Positions 1 through 8,682 of a stretch of DNA of 64,000 nucleotides are shown here, in pieces. How positions within the stretch are numbered: the first letter of the stretch is position 1; every line of letters starts with the position of its first letter. A model generated the notes under the pieces. It worked only from the letters and a program-made list of their open reading frames with translations, searched no databases and had not been told where the DNA came from. The DNA is from Pseudomonadota bacterium (GTDB lineage Bacteria; Pseudomonadota; Gammaproteobacteria; Burkholderiales; Burkholderiaceae_C), in the NCBI GenBank assembly GCA_023387335.1, contig JAEWIF010000052.1, positions 186,001 to 250,000 on the forward strand, in the 5' to 3' direction. Position numbers and translations under genes: made by a program.

Positions 1-462
1 GACGGCGGCTGGGTGGCGCTGTCCGGCTCGACCGATGCGATGTCGCGCCGCGTTCTGGAGACCATCGGCCGGCCGGAGCTGGTGAACGATGCGCGCTTCA
101 TCACCAACGCGGCCCGGCTCGCCCACGACGGCGAACTGGACGCGCTGATCGGCGACTTCATCGCCGCCCGCGACCAGGCGGAGTGCCTGGCCCTCTTCCG
201 CGCCAAGGGCGTGACGGTGGGACCGATCCACGACTCGGCGCGGCTGCTGCGCGACGAGCACGTGCGCGAGCGCGGCTGCTATGTCGAGGTGGAAGGGACC
301 GTGATGCACCACGTCACGCCGCGGCTGTCGGACACGCCGGGGGCCGTGCGGCGCACCGCACCGGCGCTCGGCCAGCACACCGCGGAACTGCTCGCCGAGC
401 TCGGCCTCACCGAAGGCGACCTCCAGCCGCTGCTGCAGCGAGGGGCCGCGCGATGCGCATGA
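1..462 (+). CDS. CaiB/BaiF (family III) CoA-transferase, C-terminal part
   Basis: The gene enters from outside the window; 153 C-terminal residues are visible, in frame from base 1. The segment has the usual C-terminal pattern of family III CoA-transferases: a dRFitNaaR-like stretch, an amphipathic helix, then GVTVGPIHDSARLL and a late ELL-helix. Family members move CoA between carboxylic acids through an enzyme-bound aspartyl-CoA thioester; the catalytic Asp lies upstream and cannot be checked. The stop overlaps the next gene by 10 bp, a CitE-like lyase, so the pair probably activates a hydroxy-dicarboxylate as its CoA ester and then cleaves it. The substrate is unknown. Confidence 0.85.
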   Translation, partial: DGGWVALSGSTDAMSRRVLETIGRPELVNDARFITNAARLAHDGELDALIGDFIAARDQAECLALFRAKGVTVGPIHDSARLLRDEHVRERGCYVEVEGTVMHHVTPRLSDTPGAVRRTAPALGQHTAELLAELGLTEGDLQPLLQRGAARCA

Positions 463-1295
463 ACGGTTGGCGATCGCTCCTCTTCGTGCCCGCCACTTCG
501 CCGCAGCTGCTGGCCAAGGCGGCGCGCAGCGGCGCCGACGCGGTCATCGTGGACCTGGAGGATTCCGTCGCACCGGAGCGCAAGCCGGAAGCCCGCCGTC
601 TCGCGCATGAGGCGATCTCCGCCGGCGGCAACGAAATCCCCCTGCTGCTGCGGGTGAACTCGCAGCCCGGATGGCTGCCGGAGGACCTGGCGCAAGCGCC
701 GCTGGATCGCCTCCAGGGCGTGATGCTGCCCAAGGTGGAATCGGCGCGGCAGGTGATCGACGTCCAGGAAACGCTGACGCGCCTCGGCGCGCCGAAGCTG
801 CCGATCGCCGTGCTCATCGAGACCGCGCGCGGGGTGCTGAACGCCGAACGCATCGCCGCCGCCGGCCCGAACGTGGCCGCATTGGGCTTCGGCGCCGAGG
901 ACTACGCCTCCGAGATGGGCGTGGCGCCGCAACCGCCTTCGCTGCTCTGGCCGGCGCAGCAGGTCGCCACCTGCGCCCGCGCCTTCGGACAGGCCTGCTG
1001 GGGACTGCCGGGCAGCATCGCGGAGATCGCCGACATGGAAGCGTTCGGCTCGCTCGTCTCGCAGGCACGCGCCGCGGGATTCACGGGCACCGTGTGCATC
1101 CACCCGAAGCAGGTGGCCGTGGCCAACCAGGGCTTCGGGCCCTCGGCCGCGGAACTCGAATGGGCGCGCAAGGTCGTGGCCGCCGACGATGACGCGCAGC
1201 GCCGCGGACTCGGCGCGGTCCAGCTGGACGGCCGGATGATCGACCGGCCGATCGTGGAACGCGCGCGGCGCTGGCTCCGGCTCGCGACGCGCTGA
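453..1295 (+). CDS. HpcH/HpaI aldolase / CitE-like CoA-ester lyase
   Basis: A 280-residue TIM-barrel lyase of the CitE/malyl-CoA lyase family, which cleaves beta-hydroxyacyl-CoA or related esters with Mg2+. The N-terminus has RSLLFVPATSP and VDLEDSV, followed by GVMLPKVES, LIETARG with Glu123, and GFGAEDYASEMG with Glu149/Asp150 as likely metal ligands. A CIHPKQV motif lies near the C-terminus. ATG 453 was chosen because homologous sequence starts there; a second ATG at 459 is possible. It overlaps the CoA-transferase by 10 bp and is probably translationally coupled. Malyl-, citramalyl- or another acyl-CoA could be the substrate; the sequence does not settle it. Confidence 0.85.
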   Translation: MRMNGWRSLLFVPATSPQLLAKAARSGADAVIVDLEDSVAPERKPEARRLAHEAISAGGNEIPLLLRVNSQPGWLPEDLAQAPLDRLQGVMLPKVESARQVIDVQETLTRLGAPKLPIAVLIETARGVLNAERIAAAGPNVAALGFGAEDYASEMGVAPQPPSLLWPAQQVATCARAFGQACWGLPGSIAEIADMEAFGSLVSQARAAGFTGTVCIHPKQVAVANQGFGPSAAELEWARKVVAADDDAQRRGLGAVQLDGRMIDRPIVERARRWLRLATR

Positions 1296-1309
1296 CGGGA
1301 GGGCATGCC

Positions 1310-1660
1310 GTGGGCTTCGCGTCGCAGAACATCCGCAGCGAGTGGTCGCAGCACGACACCCACTGCGCCGTTCAGGTCAGCGGCGCCCCTGCCCTCCACG
1401 AGTTCTTCTCGTTCCTCTCCTGGCTGTCGGTCCAGACCGAGGGCTGGTCGGTGCGCCGGCTGCTGCTGGACCTGCGCGGCGTGCAGTCGATGCACGATCC
1501 GCAGGACCAGCTGCTGGCCGGCAATGCCGTCGGGCTCGCGCTGCGCCACGTGGACAAGGTCGCCGCGATCGTCCCCGGCCATGTGGACCCCGGCCAGGAC
1601 GACTGCGATTCGATGTTCACCGACGAGCGCGGCGCCCTGGACTGGCTGCTGGAGGACTGA
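1310..1660 (+). CDS. small conserved protein, possibly STAS/SpoIIAA-like
   Basis: A 116-residue soluble protein starting at GTG. No catalytic motif is visible. The central WSVRRLLLDLRGV strand, the alternating strand-helix layout and the length resemble single-domain STAS/SpoIIAA-like proteins, but this is an impression, not a match. It starts 14 bp after the lyase gene, so it may be the last gene of that operon. Its 3' end overlaps convergent pncB by 44 bp, so the last 14 or so codons are read on both strands. Function unknown. Confidence 0.55.
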   Translation: MGFASQNIRSEWSQHDTHCAVQVSGAPALHEFFSFLSWLSVQTEGWSVRRLLLDLRGVQSMHDPQDQLLAGNAVGLALRHVDKVAAIVPGHVDPGQDDCDSMFTDERGALDWLLED

Positions 1661-2846
1661 GCCCGAACACCTGGCGCAGGTACGCCAGGAAGGTCTCGTC
1701 GGAGGACAGGGTCTTGCCCGGGCTGTCCGAGAGCTTGGCCACCGGCTGGCCGTTGGCCGAAGTGAGCTTCATCACGATGTTGAGCGGCTCCAGCCCGACG
1801 TCGTTGGTCAGGTGCGTGCCGATGCCGAACCCGAGCTGGGCCTCGTCGGCGAACCGGTCGTGGATCTCCAGTACCTTCGGGATCGTCAGCGCGTCGGAGA
1901 ACACCAGCCGCTTGGTGCCGGGATCGATGCGCAGCCGCCGGTAGTGCGCCAGCGCCTTCTCGCCCCACTCGATCGGATCGCCGGAGTCGTGGCGCAGCCC
2001 GTCGAACAGCTTGGCGAAATAGAGGTCGAAGTCCGCCAGGAAGGCGTCCATGCCGACCGTGTCGGTCAGAGCGATGCCGAGGTCGCCGCGGTACTCCTGC
2101 ACCCAGTCCTCCAGTGCCGCGCGCTGGAAATCGCGCAATCGCACGCCCAGCGCCTGGTAGGTCTGCAGGTATTCGTGCGCCATCGTGCCGATGGGGACCA
2201 GCTGCAGCTCCCTGGCCAGCATCACGTTGGACGTCCCGGTGAATAGCGCCGGGATCCCGTCGCGCAGCGTCGTCAGCACCTCCCGATGCCAGGCCTGGGA
2301 GAAGCGGCGCCGCACGCCGAAGTCGAAGATCTCGAGCGGATGCGCGCGGGGCGGCCGGCGCTCGAACTCCCGCAGGGCCTCGATCTTGGAACGCAGGCGC
2401 GCCCGCCCGGCCTCCAGCGCCTGCTGCCCATCCGCCGAGCGGAAGTGCAGTTCGTTGACGATCGCCAGCACGAAGATCTCGAAGAACATCACGTGCACCT
2501 GCGGGCCGCTGGCCCGGATGCGCAGTTCGTCGCCTTCGGCGGCGGCGGAGATGAAGCGGCGCTGGAACTGGAACAGCCGCAGGAAATCGACGAAGTCGCT
2601 CTTGATGAAGCGAAGCGCGCCGAGGTACGAAAGCTCCTCGTCGGAGAACCGCAAGGCGCACAGCGCATCGAGCTGCGCGTTCACCTGCGGGGCCAGGCGG
2701 GCCAGCGGCCGCTGCGGGCGGTTGCGGCAAACGAAGGTGTACTCCGCCTGCGTCTGCGGATGCCGGTGCAGCATCGCCTGCCACATCGTGAACTTGTAGA
2801 GGTCGGTGTCCAGCAGGCTGGCGATGACGGGGCGATCCATGCTCAT
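1617..2846 (-). CDS. pncB: nicotinate phosphoribosyltransferase
   Basis: A 409-residue PncB, the usual length. It converts nicotinate and PRPP to nicotinate mononucleotide in the NAD salvage (Preiss-Handler) pathway, using ATP through a phosphohistidine. Visible motifs are LLDTDLYKFTMWQAM at the N-terminus, PIGTMAHEYLQ with His224 as the likely phosphorylated residue, the PRPP-site LRHDSGDP, and GIGTHLTNDVG near the C-terminus. The C-terminal tail (PPAASPGRRARR) is low complexity and overlaps the convergent small gene. It stands alone; the upstream region is shared with the divergent hydrolase gene. Confidence 0.95.
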   Translation of the reverse strand: MSMDRPVIASLLDTDLYKFTMWQAMLHRHPQTQAEYTFVCRNRPQRPLARLAPQVNAQLDALCALRFSDEELSYLGALRFIKSDFVDFLRLFQFQRRFISAAAEGDELRIRASGPQVHVMFFEIFVLAIVNELHFRSADGQQALEAGRARLRSKIEALREFERRPPRAHPLEIFDFGVRRRFSQAWHREVLTTLRDGIPALFTGTSNVMLARELQLVPIGTMAHEYLQTYQALGVRLRDFQRAALEDWVQEYRGDLGIALTDTVGMDAFLADFDLYFAKLFDGLRHDSGDPIEWGEKALAHYRRLRIDPGTKRLVFSDALTIPKVLEIHDRFADEAQLGFGIGTHLTNDVGLEPLNIVMKLTSANGQPVAKLSDSPGKTLSSDETFLAYLRQVFGLSPPAASPGRRARR

Positions 2847-2946
2847 TGCCCACTGTGCGTCACGGATGCCCGGCCGTCTGTAGGAGCGCCTTGAATATCG
2901 GACATCTGCGCCTAGGATGGTTCATCCCAACGAAGCGGAGCGCGCC

Positions 2947-3783
2947 ATGCCACGGTCCCTGACTGAGGAAACGTTCGTCGCGTCCGGTGCCCTGAACATC
3001 TTCCTTCGATCGTGGCAGCCCGATCGCGAGCCGCGCGGCGTGCTGGTCATCTGCCATGGCGTCAACTCGCACGGCGGCCAGTACGCGTGGCCCGCGGAAC
3101 AGTTCGCGAACGCGGGGCTCGCGGTCTATGCGCTCGACCTGCGCGGGCGCGGCAAGTCGGACGGCGAACGCTTCCATGTCGAGGACGTCGCCGACTACGT
3201 CACCGACGTCGCCGGCACCGTGAAGATCGCCAGGTCACGCCATCCCGGCCTGCCCGTGTTCCTGCTCGGCCACAGCGCCGGCGGCGTGGTGAGCGCGACC
3301 TACGTGCTCGAGAGCCAGTCCGAACTCGCGGGCTTCATCTGCGAGAGCTTCGCGTTCCAGGTGCCCGCGCCCGGCTTCGCGCTGGCCGCCATCAAGTGGC
3401 TGAGCCACATCGCGCCGCGGCTGCCGGTGCTCAAGTTGAAGAACGAGGACTTCTCGCGCGACCCGGAGGTGGTGGCGGCGCTCGACAGCGATCCCTTGAC
3501 GGCCAACGAGGTGCAGCCGGCGATCACGGTGGCCGCCCTGGTGCGTGCCGACGAGCGCCTGCGCGACGAGTTCCCGAAGATCACGCTGCCGGTGCTCATC
3601 CTGCACGGCACCGAGGACAAGGCGACGGTCTGCCACGGCAGCGAGTTCTTCTACCGGACGGTGGGCTCGCAGGACAAGACGCTCAAGCTGTACGAGGGCC
3701 ACTACCACGACCTCCTGGCCGACATCGGAAAGGAGACCGTGGTCGCGGACATCACGGCCTGGATCGAACGGCGCCTGGGGTGA
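2947..3783 (+). CDS. alpha/beta hydrolase, monoacylglycerol-lipase-like
   Basis: A 278-residue cytosolic serine hydrolase of the Hydrolase_4 type. The oxyanion region is ICHGVNSHGG, the nucleophile elbow is LGHSAGG with Ser110, the acid is Asp224 in LHGTEDK, and the base is His254 in GHYHDLL, together a complete triad in canonical order. Homologues hydrolyse monoacylglycerols, lysophospholipids or other carboxyl esters. An upstream in-frame ATG at 2917 would add 10 residues; 2947 is preferred because GGAG sits 6 nt before it and homology begins at PRSLTEE. No operon partner is apparent; the next gene is convergent. Confidence 0.85.
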   Translation: MPRSLTEETFVASGALNIFLRSWQPDREPRGVLVICHGVNSHGGQYAWPAEQFANAGLAVYALDLRGRGKSDGERFHVEDVADYVTDVAGTVKIARSRHPGLPVFLLGHSAGGVVSATYVLESQSELAGFICESFAFQVPAPGFALAAIKWLSHIAPRLPVLKLKNEDFSRDPEVVAALDSDPLTANEVQPAITVAALVRADERLRDEFPKITLPVLILHGTEDKATVCHGSEFFYRTVGSQDKTLKLYEGHYHDLLADIGKETVVADITAWIERRLG

Positions 3784-3798
3784 TGCCGGACGCGGCGC

Positions 3799-4632
3799 TC
3801 ACGCCGCCGCGAACGTCCCCGCCGATCCGCGCAGCAGCCGGCGGTACATCTGGAAGGTCAGCCGCTGCATGGGCAGCACCTCACCGCGGCAGCGCGCCAT
3901 CGCGTGCCGCAGCATCCCGCGCAGCGACCACGGCTTGGCCGACCCGATGAAGTGGATCACCTTGATCAGGCTCGCGCGGCCGGAATGGAGCGCGTGCGCA
4001 TCCAGCGTGTAGCGGCCGCTGGCGATGTACCGGTCCACCAGCGGATGCAGCATGTTGTAGCCCTGGTCGAGCTGCAGCCTGGACGCCGGCCACTCGGGGT
4101 AGTAGGCGTTGATCAGGTCCTGGTCGCCGACGACGCGCGTGCCCTCGTGCGAGGCCTCGCGCAGCGCGGTCGGCAGCGTGGCCGCGATCTCCTCGGCCAG
4201 GCCCTCGCGGGGCTCGATCACCATCAGGCCGGAGTTGAGCCGCACCCAGTCGGGGTAGACCAGCTGGCCGGCCGCCACCGCCGACATGTGCGGCCAGTCG
4301 AACAGCTCGTCGATGCGCGACAGCACCATCATGTCGCTGTCGAGGTACACCAGCTTGCGGTACCGCGTCAGCCCGAAGAGATGCAGCTTGTCGAAGGTGT
4401 TGGACCAGTGATGCGCATCGGACTGCTTCAGCCCGGCCGGGCGGATCGCCTTCGGCAGGCGCACCGTTTCCAGGCCCTCGCGCTCCAGGACGGACTCGAC
4501 CTGCGCACCGACACCGGCCGCCACGGCCACGACCAGGGGCCGCTCCGTGCCGCTCGCGCGCAGCGAACGGCCCAGCGCGATCGCTCCGGGCAAGTAGTCG
4601 GGGGTGCTGATCAGCGTGATGTAGGGTTGCAC
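3799..4632 (-). CDS. glycosyltransferase family 8 (glycogenin/galactinol-synthase type)
   Basis: A 277-residue GT8 retaining glycosyltransferase. It begins YITLISTPDYLPGAIALGRSL, typical of the nucleotide-sugar-binding start of the family. It contains the metal-binding DxD in YLDSDMMVL, LNSGLMVIEP, GDQDLINAYY, and a C-terminal VIHFIGSAKPW in which the His is usually a metal ligand. GT8 enzymes use UDP-glucose or UDP-galactose; the acceptor is unknown. The start is uncertain: GTG at 4632 fits homology, TTG at 4656 is an alternative, and neither has a strong Shine-Dalgarno sequence. It is isolated between a convergent hydrolase and an upstream operon. Confidence 0.8.
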   Translation of the reverse strand: MQPYITLISTPDYLPGAIALGRSLRASGTERPLVVAVAAGVGAQVESVLEREGLETVRLPKAIRPAGLKQSDAHHWSNTFDKLHLFGLTRYRKLVYLDSDMMVLSRIDELFDWPHMSAVAAGQLVYPDWVRLNSGLMVIEPREGLAEEIAATLPTALREASHEGTRVVGDQDLINAYYPEWPASRLQLDQGYNMLHPLVDRYIASGRYTLDAHALHSGRASLIKVIHFIGSAKPWSLRGMLRHAMARCRGEVLPMQRLTFQMYRRLLRGSAGTFAAA

Positions 4633-4718
4633 CGCCGCATTGAAACAGCGTGCCAACGCGACGGTGTTGCAACACTGGCAACAGCATCCGGGCAGTGCTG
4701 CCGCCGATCTCCGGGCCT

Positions 4719-5600
4719 TCAGCGCCGGTACATGCGCGTGATCGAGAAGGTTTCGGCGTCGCCCGCTCCGTGCTCCTCGACATAGGCGCGGTACTGGCCG
4801 ATCGCGGCCTGCAGCAGCGGCAGCGCCAGGCCACCGGACGCGCGGACCTCGTCGACCACGCGCAGGTCCTTGAGCAGCTGCGCGGCCCGACCCGCGGGCG
4901 GCTCGAACGACTCGGCGGCCATGAGGGGCCAGATCCTCTGCAGCCCCACCGAATCGGCCAGTCCGCCCGCGAGGCACGAGGGAACCTTCTCCAGCGGCAG
5001 GCCCATGCGACGAGCCAGGGTCAGCGCCTCGGCCAGCAGCACGGCGGTGCCGCCGACCAGCGCCTGGTTGACCACCTTCATGTCCTGGCCGCTGCCGACC
5101 TCGCCCAGGTGCGTGCGGCGGCTTGCCACGGCCTGCAGCAGCGGCTCGACGGCCGTCGCATCTTCCGGCGCGGCGCCGAACATGATGGTGAGGCTGCCGC
5201 TCGCCGCGGCCGGGGGCCCGCCGGAGACCGGTGCATCGATCCAGCGCAGGCCCAGTAGCCCCGCCCGTTGCGCGAGCGCGCGCGTCTGGTCCGGCGGCAC
5301 CGTCGAGAAGTCCACCACCCGCCCGGACGCCCGCGCGGCCCGCGCCAGGCCCTGGGGACCGAACACCACGTCCTCCACGGCGTGCCCGTCGATGACGCAA
5401 AGGCAGACCGTGGCGCAGCGCGCGGCGACTTCGGCGGGCGACTCGGCCACCAGCGCGCCGGCGGCCGCGAGCGGCACGCTGCGCTCCAGCTCGCGGTTCC
5501 AGACGACGAGCGGAAAGCCTTGCTCGGCGAGGCGCAGGGCCATGGCCTGGCCGAGCAGGCCCAGGCCGATGAATCCGATGGGAGGGGAAGTGCTGTTCAT
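4719..5600 (-). CDS. NAD(P)-dependent beta-hydroxyacid dehydrogenase (3-hydroxyisobutyrate dehydrogenase family)
   Basis: A 293-residue, two-domain dehydrogenase. The N-terminal Rossmann fold opens with IGFIGLGLLGQAMA, the GxGxxG dinucleotide site. The substrate loop DAPVSGGPPAAASGSL and the helix GSGQDMKVVNQALV, whose Lys is the family's catalytic residue, follow. Such enzymes oxidise 3-hydroxyisobutyrate, tartronate semialdehyde or related 3-hydroxy acids; the substrate here is not assignable. Its start overlaps the end of the upstream amidohydrolase by 4 bp (ATGA), so it is the last gene of the three-gene minus-strand operon that begins with the FMN hydroxyacid oxidase. Confidence 0.88.
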   Translation of the reverse strand: MNSTSPPIGFIGLGLLGQAMALRLAEQGFPLVVWNRELERSVPLAAAGALVAESPAEVAARCATVCLCVIDGHAVEDVVFGPQGLARAARASGRVVDFSTVPPDQTRALAQRAGLLGLRWIDAPVSGGPPAAASGSLTIMFGAAPEDATAVEPLLQAVASRRTHLGEVGSGQDMKVVNQALVGGTAVLLAEALTLARRMGLPLEKVPSCLAGGLADSVGLQRIWPLMAAESFEPPAGRAAQLLKDLRVVDEVRASGGLALPLLQAAIGQYRAYVEEHGAGDAETFSITRMYRR

Positions 5601-6511
5601 TTCACGGGAAGGGGAATGGCGTACAGGCGCACGGCGTTGTCATGGAAGAGCGCGCGGCGCTCCCTCTCGGCCAGGTCCCGCACGATGCAGTCGAAGCCGT
5701 CGTAGATCTGGTCGAAGCTCGCGCACAGGCTGTCGACCGGGAAGTTGCTGGCGAACATGCAGCGCTCCACGCCGAAAGCCTCGATGGCCGCGAGCACGAT
5801 GCCGCGGTTGGCCTGCGCGGTCCACGGCTGGCCGCGCACGCCCAGGCCGGAGATCTTCATGGCGATGTTGGGCCACTGCGCGGCCGTGCGAACCGCGGCC
5901 TGCCAGGCCGCGAGGCCTTCGGCGCCGCGGTCGGCCGGAAGCGCCGCGTGGTTCACGATGACCTGCACGTCGGGAAAGCGGCGCGCCAGCGCAGCGGCTT
6001 CGTGCAGGTGCCACCAGGGCGTCTGCAGGTCGAAGCGCAGCTGCCGACGGGCCAGCGCCTCGAAGCCGCGCAGCCACGCCGCATCGGCCAGCCCGCCGGG
6101 TGGACCGCCGGGCGCGGCGTTGGAGCGCGGCTTGTGGCGCACGCTCCGCACGAAGTCGAACGCGGCCAGCCGCTCGAGTTGCTGCTCGACATCCGGCCGG
6201 TCGAGCCACGCTTGCGCCACGGCGACGCTGGGCAGTCCGCTCTCGCGGCGCAGGCCGGCGATGTACCCGAGCTCGTCCACCGCCGCGCCCTCGCTCCACT
6301 CGGCCTCGACATAGACCGAGGCCACGACGTCGAAGCGCACGCTGTCCCGCCGGTAGTCGTCCGGCAGGTAGGGCCGGCGCAGCGCGCCGTAGTCGCCGTA
6401 GCGGAAAGGGATGGGCGGCTCGTCGCAGAGCCAGGGGTGGCGGTTGACGCGCGGATCCCAGAAGTGCTGGTGCGCGTCGACGATGGCCAGGCGGCCGGCG
6501 GTGGCGGTCAT
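5597..6511 (-). CDS. amidohydrolase-2 family lactonase/hydrolase (COG3618 type)
   Basis: A 304-residue metal-dependent TIM-barrel hydrolase. The metal-binding start IVDAHQHFWDP is seen at residues 9-19, later FDFVRSVRHKPR and VIVNHAALP supply further barrel residues, and the C-terminal CMFASNFPVD holds the conserved aspartate. The family includes 2-pyrone-4,6-dicarboxylate lactonase and L-fucono- or L-rhamnono-lactonases, so a lactone of a sugar or aromatic catabolite is likely. It lies between an FMN hydroxyacid oxidase and a beta-hydroxyacid dehydrogenase, 9 bp after the first and overlapping the second by 4 bp, which suggests one oxidative pathway for a hydroxy acid. Confidence 0.85.
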   Translation of the reverse strand: MTATAGRLAIVDAHQHFWDPRVNRHPWLCDEPPIPFRYGDYGALRRPYLPDDYRRDSVRFDVVASVYVEAEWSEGAAVDELGYIAGLRRESGLPSVAVAQAWLDRPDVEQQLERLAAFDFVRSVRHKPRSNAAPGGPPGGLADAAWLRGFEALARRQLRFDLQTPWWHLHEAAALARRFPDVQVIVNHAALPADRGAEGLAAWQAAVRTAAQWPNIAMKISGLGVRGQPWTAQANRGIVLAAIEAFGVERCMFASNFPVDSLCASFDQIYDGFDCIVRDLAERERRALFHDNAVRLYAIPLPVK

Positions 6512-6520
6512 CCGCGTCCT

Positions 6521-7696
6521 TCAGGCCGCGAGCGGGATCGCGGGATGCTGGTCGGCGACGCTGAACAGGATGCGCTGGTCGACCTGATCCAGGCGCGTCT
6601 GCCCGCAGAACGCCATCGTGAGGTCCAGCTCCTTGTGGATGATCTCCAGCGCCCGGGTGACGCCCGCGCCGCCCATCGCGCCCAGCCCGTACAGCATGGA
6701 GCGGCCGATGTAGGTGCCGCGCGCGCCGAGCGCGAGCGCCTTGAGCACGTCCTGGCCGGAGCGGATGCCGCCGTCCATGTGCACCTCCAGCCGGTCGCCC
6801 ACCGCTTGCGCGATGCGCGGCAGCGCGACGATCGACGAGGGCGCGCCATCGAGCTGGCGGCCGCCGTGGTTGGAGACGATCAGCGCATCGGCACCGGTCG
6901 CCGCCGCGGTGCGCGCGTCCTCCACGTCCTGGATGCCCTTGAGGATCAGCTTGCCGTCCCAGAGCCTGCGGATCCAGCGCACGTCGTCCCAGTTGAGCGT
7001 GGGATCGAACTGGCGGGCGCACCACTCTGACAGCAGCGCGTTGTCGCCCAGGCCGTCGATGTGCCCGACGATGTTGCCCAGCGTGCGCCGGCGAGTGTTC
7101 AGCATGCTCCACCACCAGCGCGGCTTGCTCGCGATGTCGGCCAGGTTGCCCAGCGTGAGGCGCGGCGGCGCCGACAGGCCGTTCTTCAGGTCCTTGTGGC
7201 GCTGTCCGCTGATCGGCAGGTCCAGCGTGAGCACCAGCGCCGACACGTTCGCGGCGCGCGCCCGCGCGATCAGACGCTCGACGAAGCGGCGGTCGCGCAT
7301 CACGTACACCTGGAACCAGAACGGATGGCCGCCGGTTCCCTCGGCCACGTCCTCGATCGAGCAGATGCTCATGGTGGACAGCGTGAACGGGATGCCGAAG
7401 TCGCGCGCGGCCCGCGCCGCCAGGATCTCGCCGTCGGCATGCTGCATGCCGGTGAGCCCGGTGGGCGCGATGGCCACGGGCATGGCGACGTCCTGCCCCA
7501 GCATGCGGGCGCGGGTGCTGCGCTGCTCCAGGTCGACGGCCACGCGCTGGCGGAAGCGGATCCGCGCGAGGTCGCCCTCGTTCGCGCGGTAGGTGCTCTC
7601 GGTCCACGAGCCGGAGTCGGCGTACTGGTAGAACATGCGCGGGACGCGCTTCTCGGCGAGGACTCGAAGGTCCTCGATGCTGGTGATAATGCTCAT
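6521..7696 (-). CDS. FMN-dependent alpha-hydroxyacid oxidase/dehydrogenase (LldD family)
   Basis: A 391-residue TIM-barrel flavoprotein of the L-lactate dehydrogenase / glycolate oxidase / mandelate dehydrogenase family, which oxidises L-2-hydroxy acids to 2-oxo acids. Evidence includes PVAIAPTGLTGMQHADGE, FWFQVYVMRDR, TLDLPISGQR, the active-site histidine in SNHGGRQLDGAP, and the FMN-phosphate segment HMDGGIRSGQDVLKALALGA. ATG 7696 (MSIITSIEDL) was chosen; a GTG at 7732 would add 12 unrelated residues. It is the first gene of an operon with the amidohydrolase and dehydrogenase and is transcribed away from a LysR gene 77 bp away, the probable regulator. Confidence 0.9.
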   Translation of the reverse strand: MSIITSIEDLRVLAEKRVPRMFYQYADSGSWTESTYRANEGDLARIRFRQRVAVDLEQRSTRARMLGQDVAMPVAIAPTGLTGMQHADGEILAARAARDFGIPFTLSTMSICSIEDVAEGTGGHPFWFQVYVMRDRRFVERLIARARAANVSALVLTLDLPISGQRHKDLKNGLSAPPRLTLGNLADIASKPRWWWSMLNTRRRTLGNIVGHIDGLGDNALLSEWCARQFDPTLNWDDVRWIRRLWDGKLILKGIQDVEDARTAAATGADALIVSNHGGRQLDGAPSSIVALPRIAQAVGDRLEVHMDGGIRSGQDVLKALALGARGTYIGRSMLYGLGAMGGAGVTRALEIIHKELDLTMAFCGQTRLDQVDQRILFSVADQHPAIPLAA

Positions 7697-7773
7697 GGAG
7701 GCGGCAGTGTAGGAACGCGGCCCGCCGCCCACAAACGAGTTTTATTCACGCGGCATCGAGAAAAAGTAGAGAC

Positions 7774-8682
7774 ATGGCCCGCCCTCTCCCACCGCTCAAT
7801 CCGCTGCGGGCCTTCGAGGTCGCGGCGCGCCACACGAGCTTCACCAAGGCGGCCGAGGAACTGTTCGTCACGCCGTCGGCGGTGAGCCACCAGGTCAAGA
7901 CGCTCGAGGAGCACCTGGGCATGGTGCTGTTCCTTCGCGAGGCCAAGACGCTCACGCTGACGGCCGCCGGCCGCGCGTACCTGCCTTCGGTGCAGCAGGC
8001 CTTCCAGCTGCTGGCCGACGCCACGAAGCAGCTCAGCGCGGAGCTGGCGCCCGTGCTGCGCGTCGACATGCCGCCCACCTTCGCGGCCAAGTGGCTGATC
8101 CCGCGGCTCGACCGCTTCGTCAAGGCGCATCCGGAGATCGACATCCGCGTGTCCGCCGACTCCGGCCCGCCGGATTTCGCGCGCGACAGCTACGACCTGG
8201 CCATCCGCTTCGGCCGCGGCCACTACCCGGACCTGCACTCGGAGCTGTGCCTCGCGGTCAACGTGTTCCCCGTGTGCAGCCCCTCGCTGATGGCGGGCGA
8301 GCATCCGCTGCGCGAGCCTTCGGACCTGCGCCACCACACGCTGCTGCACGACGCCAGCACCTACGCCGACGGCAGCAACCCCGACTGGGCGGCCTGGCTG
8401 CGGCATGCGGGGGCGAAGGACGTGGATGCCACGCGCGGCCCGTCCTTCACGCCCAGCCACCTGGTGATCAACGCCGCGATCGACGGCCTCGGCGTGGCGC
8501 TGGCCAAGGACAGCTGGGTGGAACAGGACCTGCTGCAGGGCCGGCTGGTGCGGCCGTTCGCGACGGCGCTGCCGGTGGAGTCGGCCTACTACATGGTGTT
8601 CCCCAAGCACCGCGCGAAGGACCTGCGCATCGCCACCTTCGTCGACTGGGTGCGCAGCGAAGGCGCCGCTTCGCAGGCCTAG
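7774..8682 (+). CDS. LysR-family regulator, GcvA-like
   Basis: A 302-residue LysR-type transcription factor. The winged helix-turn-helix covers residues 1-65, with PLNPLRAFEVAARHTSFTKAAEELFVTPSAVSHQVKTLE characteristic of the GcvA/AmpR branch. The effector-binding domain follows from about residue 90 (VDMPPTFAAKWLIPRL, YDLAIRFG). It is divergent from the hydroxyacid-oxidase operon and probably controls it; an A-rich motif CGAGAAAAAGTAG lies just before its start codon. It overlaps the convergent enoyl-CoA hydratase gene by 4 bp. The effector is unknown. Confidence 0.88.
   Translation: MARPLPPLNPLRAFEVAARHTSFTKAAEELFVTPSAVSHQVKTLEEHLGMVLFLREAKTLTLTAAGRAYLPSVQQAFQLLADATKQLSAELAPVLRVDMPPTFAAKWLIPRLDRFVKAHPEIDIRVSADSGPPDFARDSYDLAIRFGRGHYPDLHSELCLAVNVFPVCSPSLMAGEHPLREPSDLRHHTLLHDASTYADGSNPDWAAWLRHAGAKDVDATRGPSFTPSHLVINAAIDGLGVALAKDSWVEQDLLQGRLVRPFATALPVESAYYMVFPKHRAKDLRIATFVDWVRSEGAASQA

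Noticed and set aside
183..452. Long N-terminal extension of the CitE-like lyase
   Set aside because: The added 90 residues are Arg/Ala/Gly-rich shadow of the CoA-transferase in another frame; family homology begins at ATG 453.
5640..7607. 655-residue minus-strand open frame
   Set aside because: It overlays the amidohydrolase and hydroxyacid-oxidase genes in a shifted frame and is Arg/Pro/Ala-rich, typical of GC-rich shadows.
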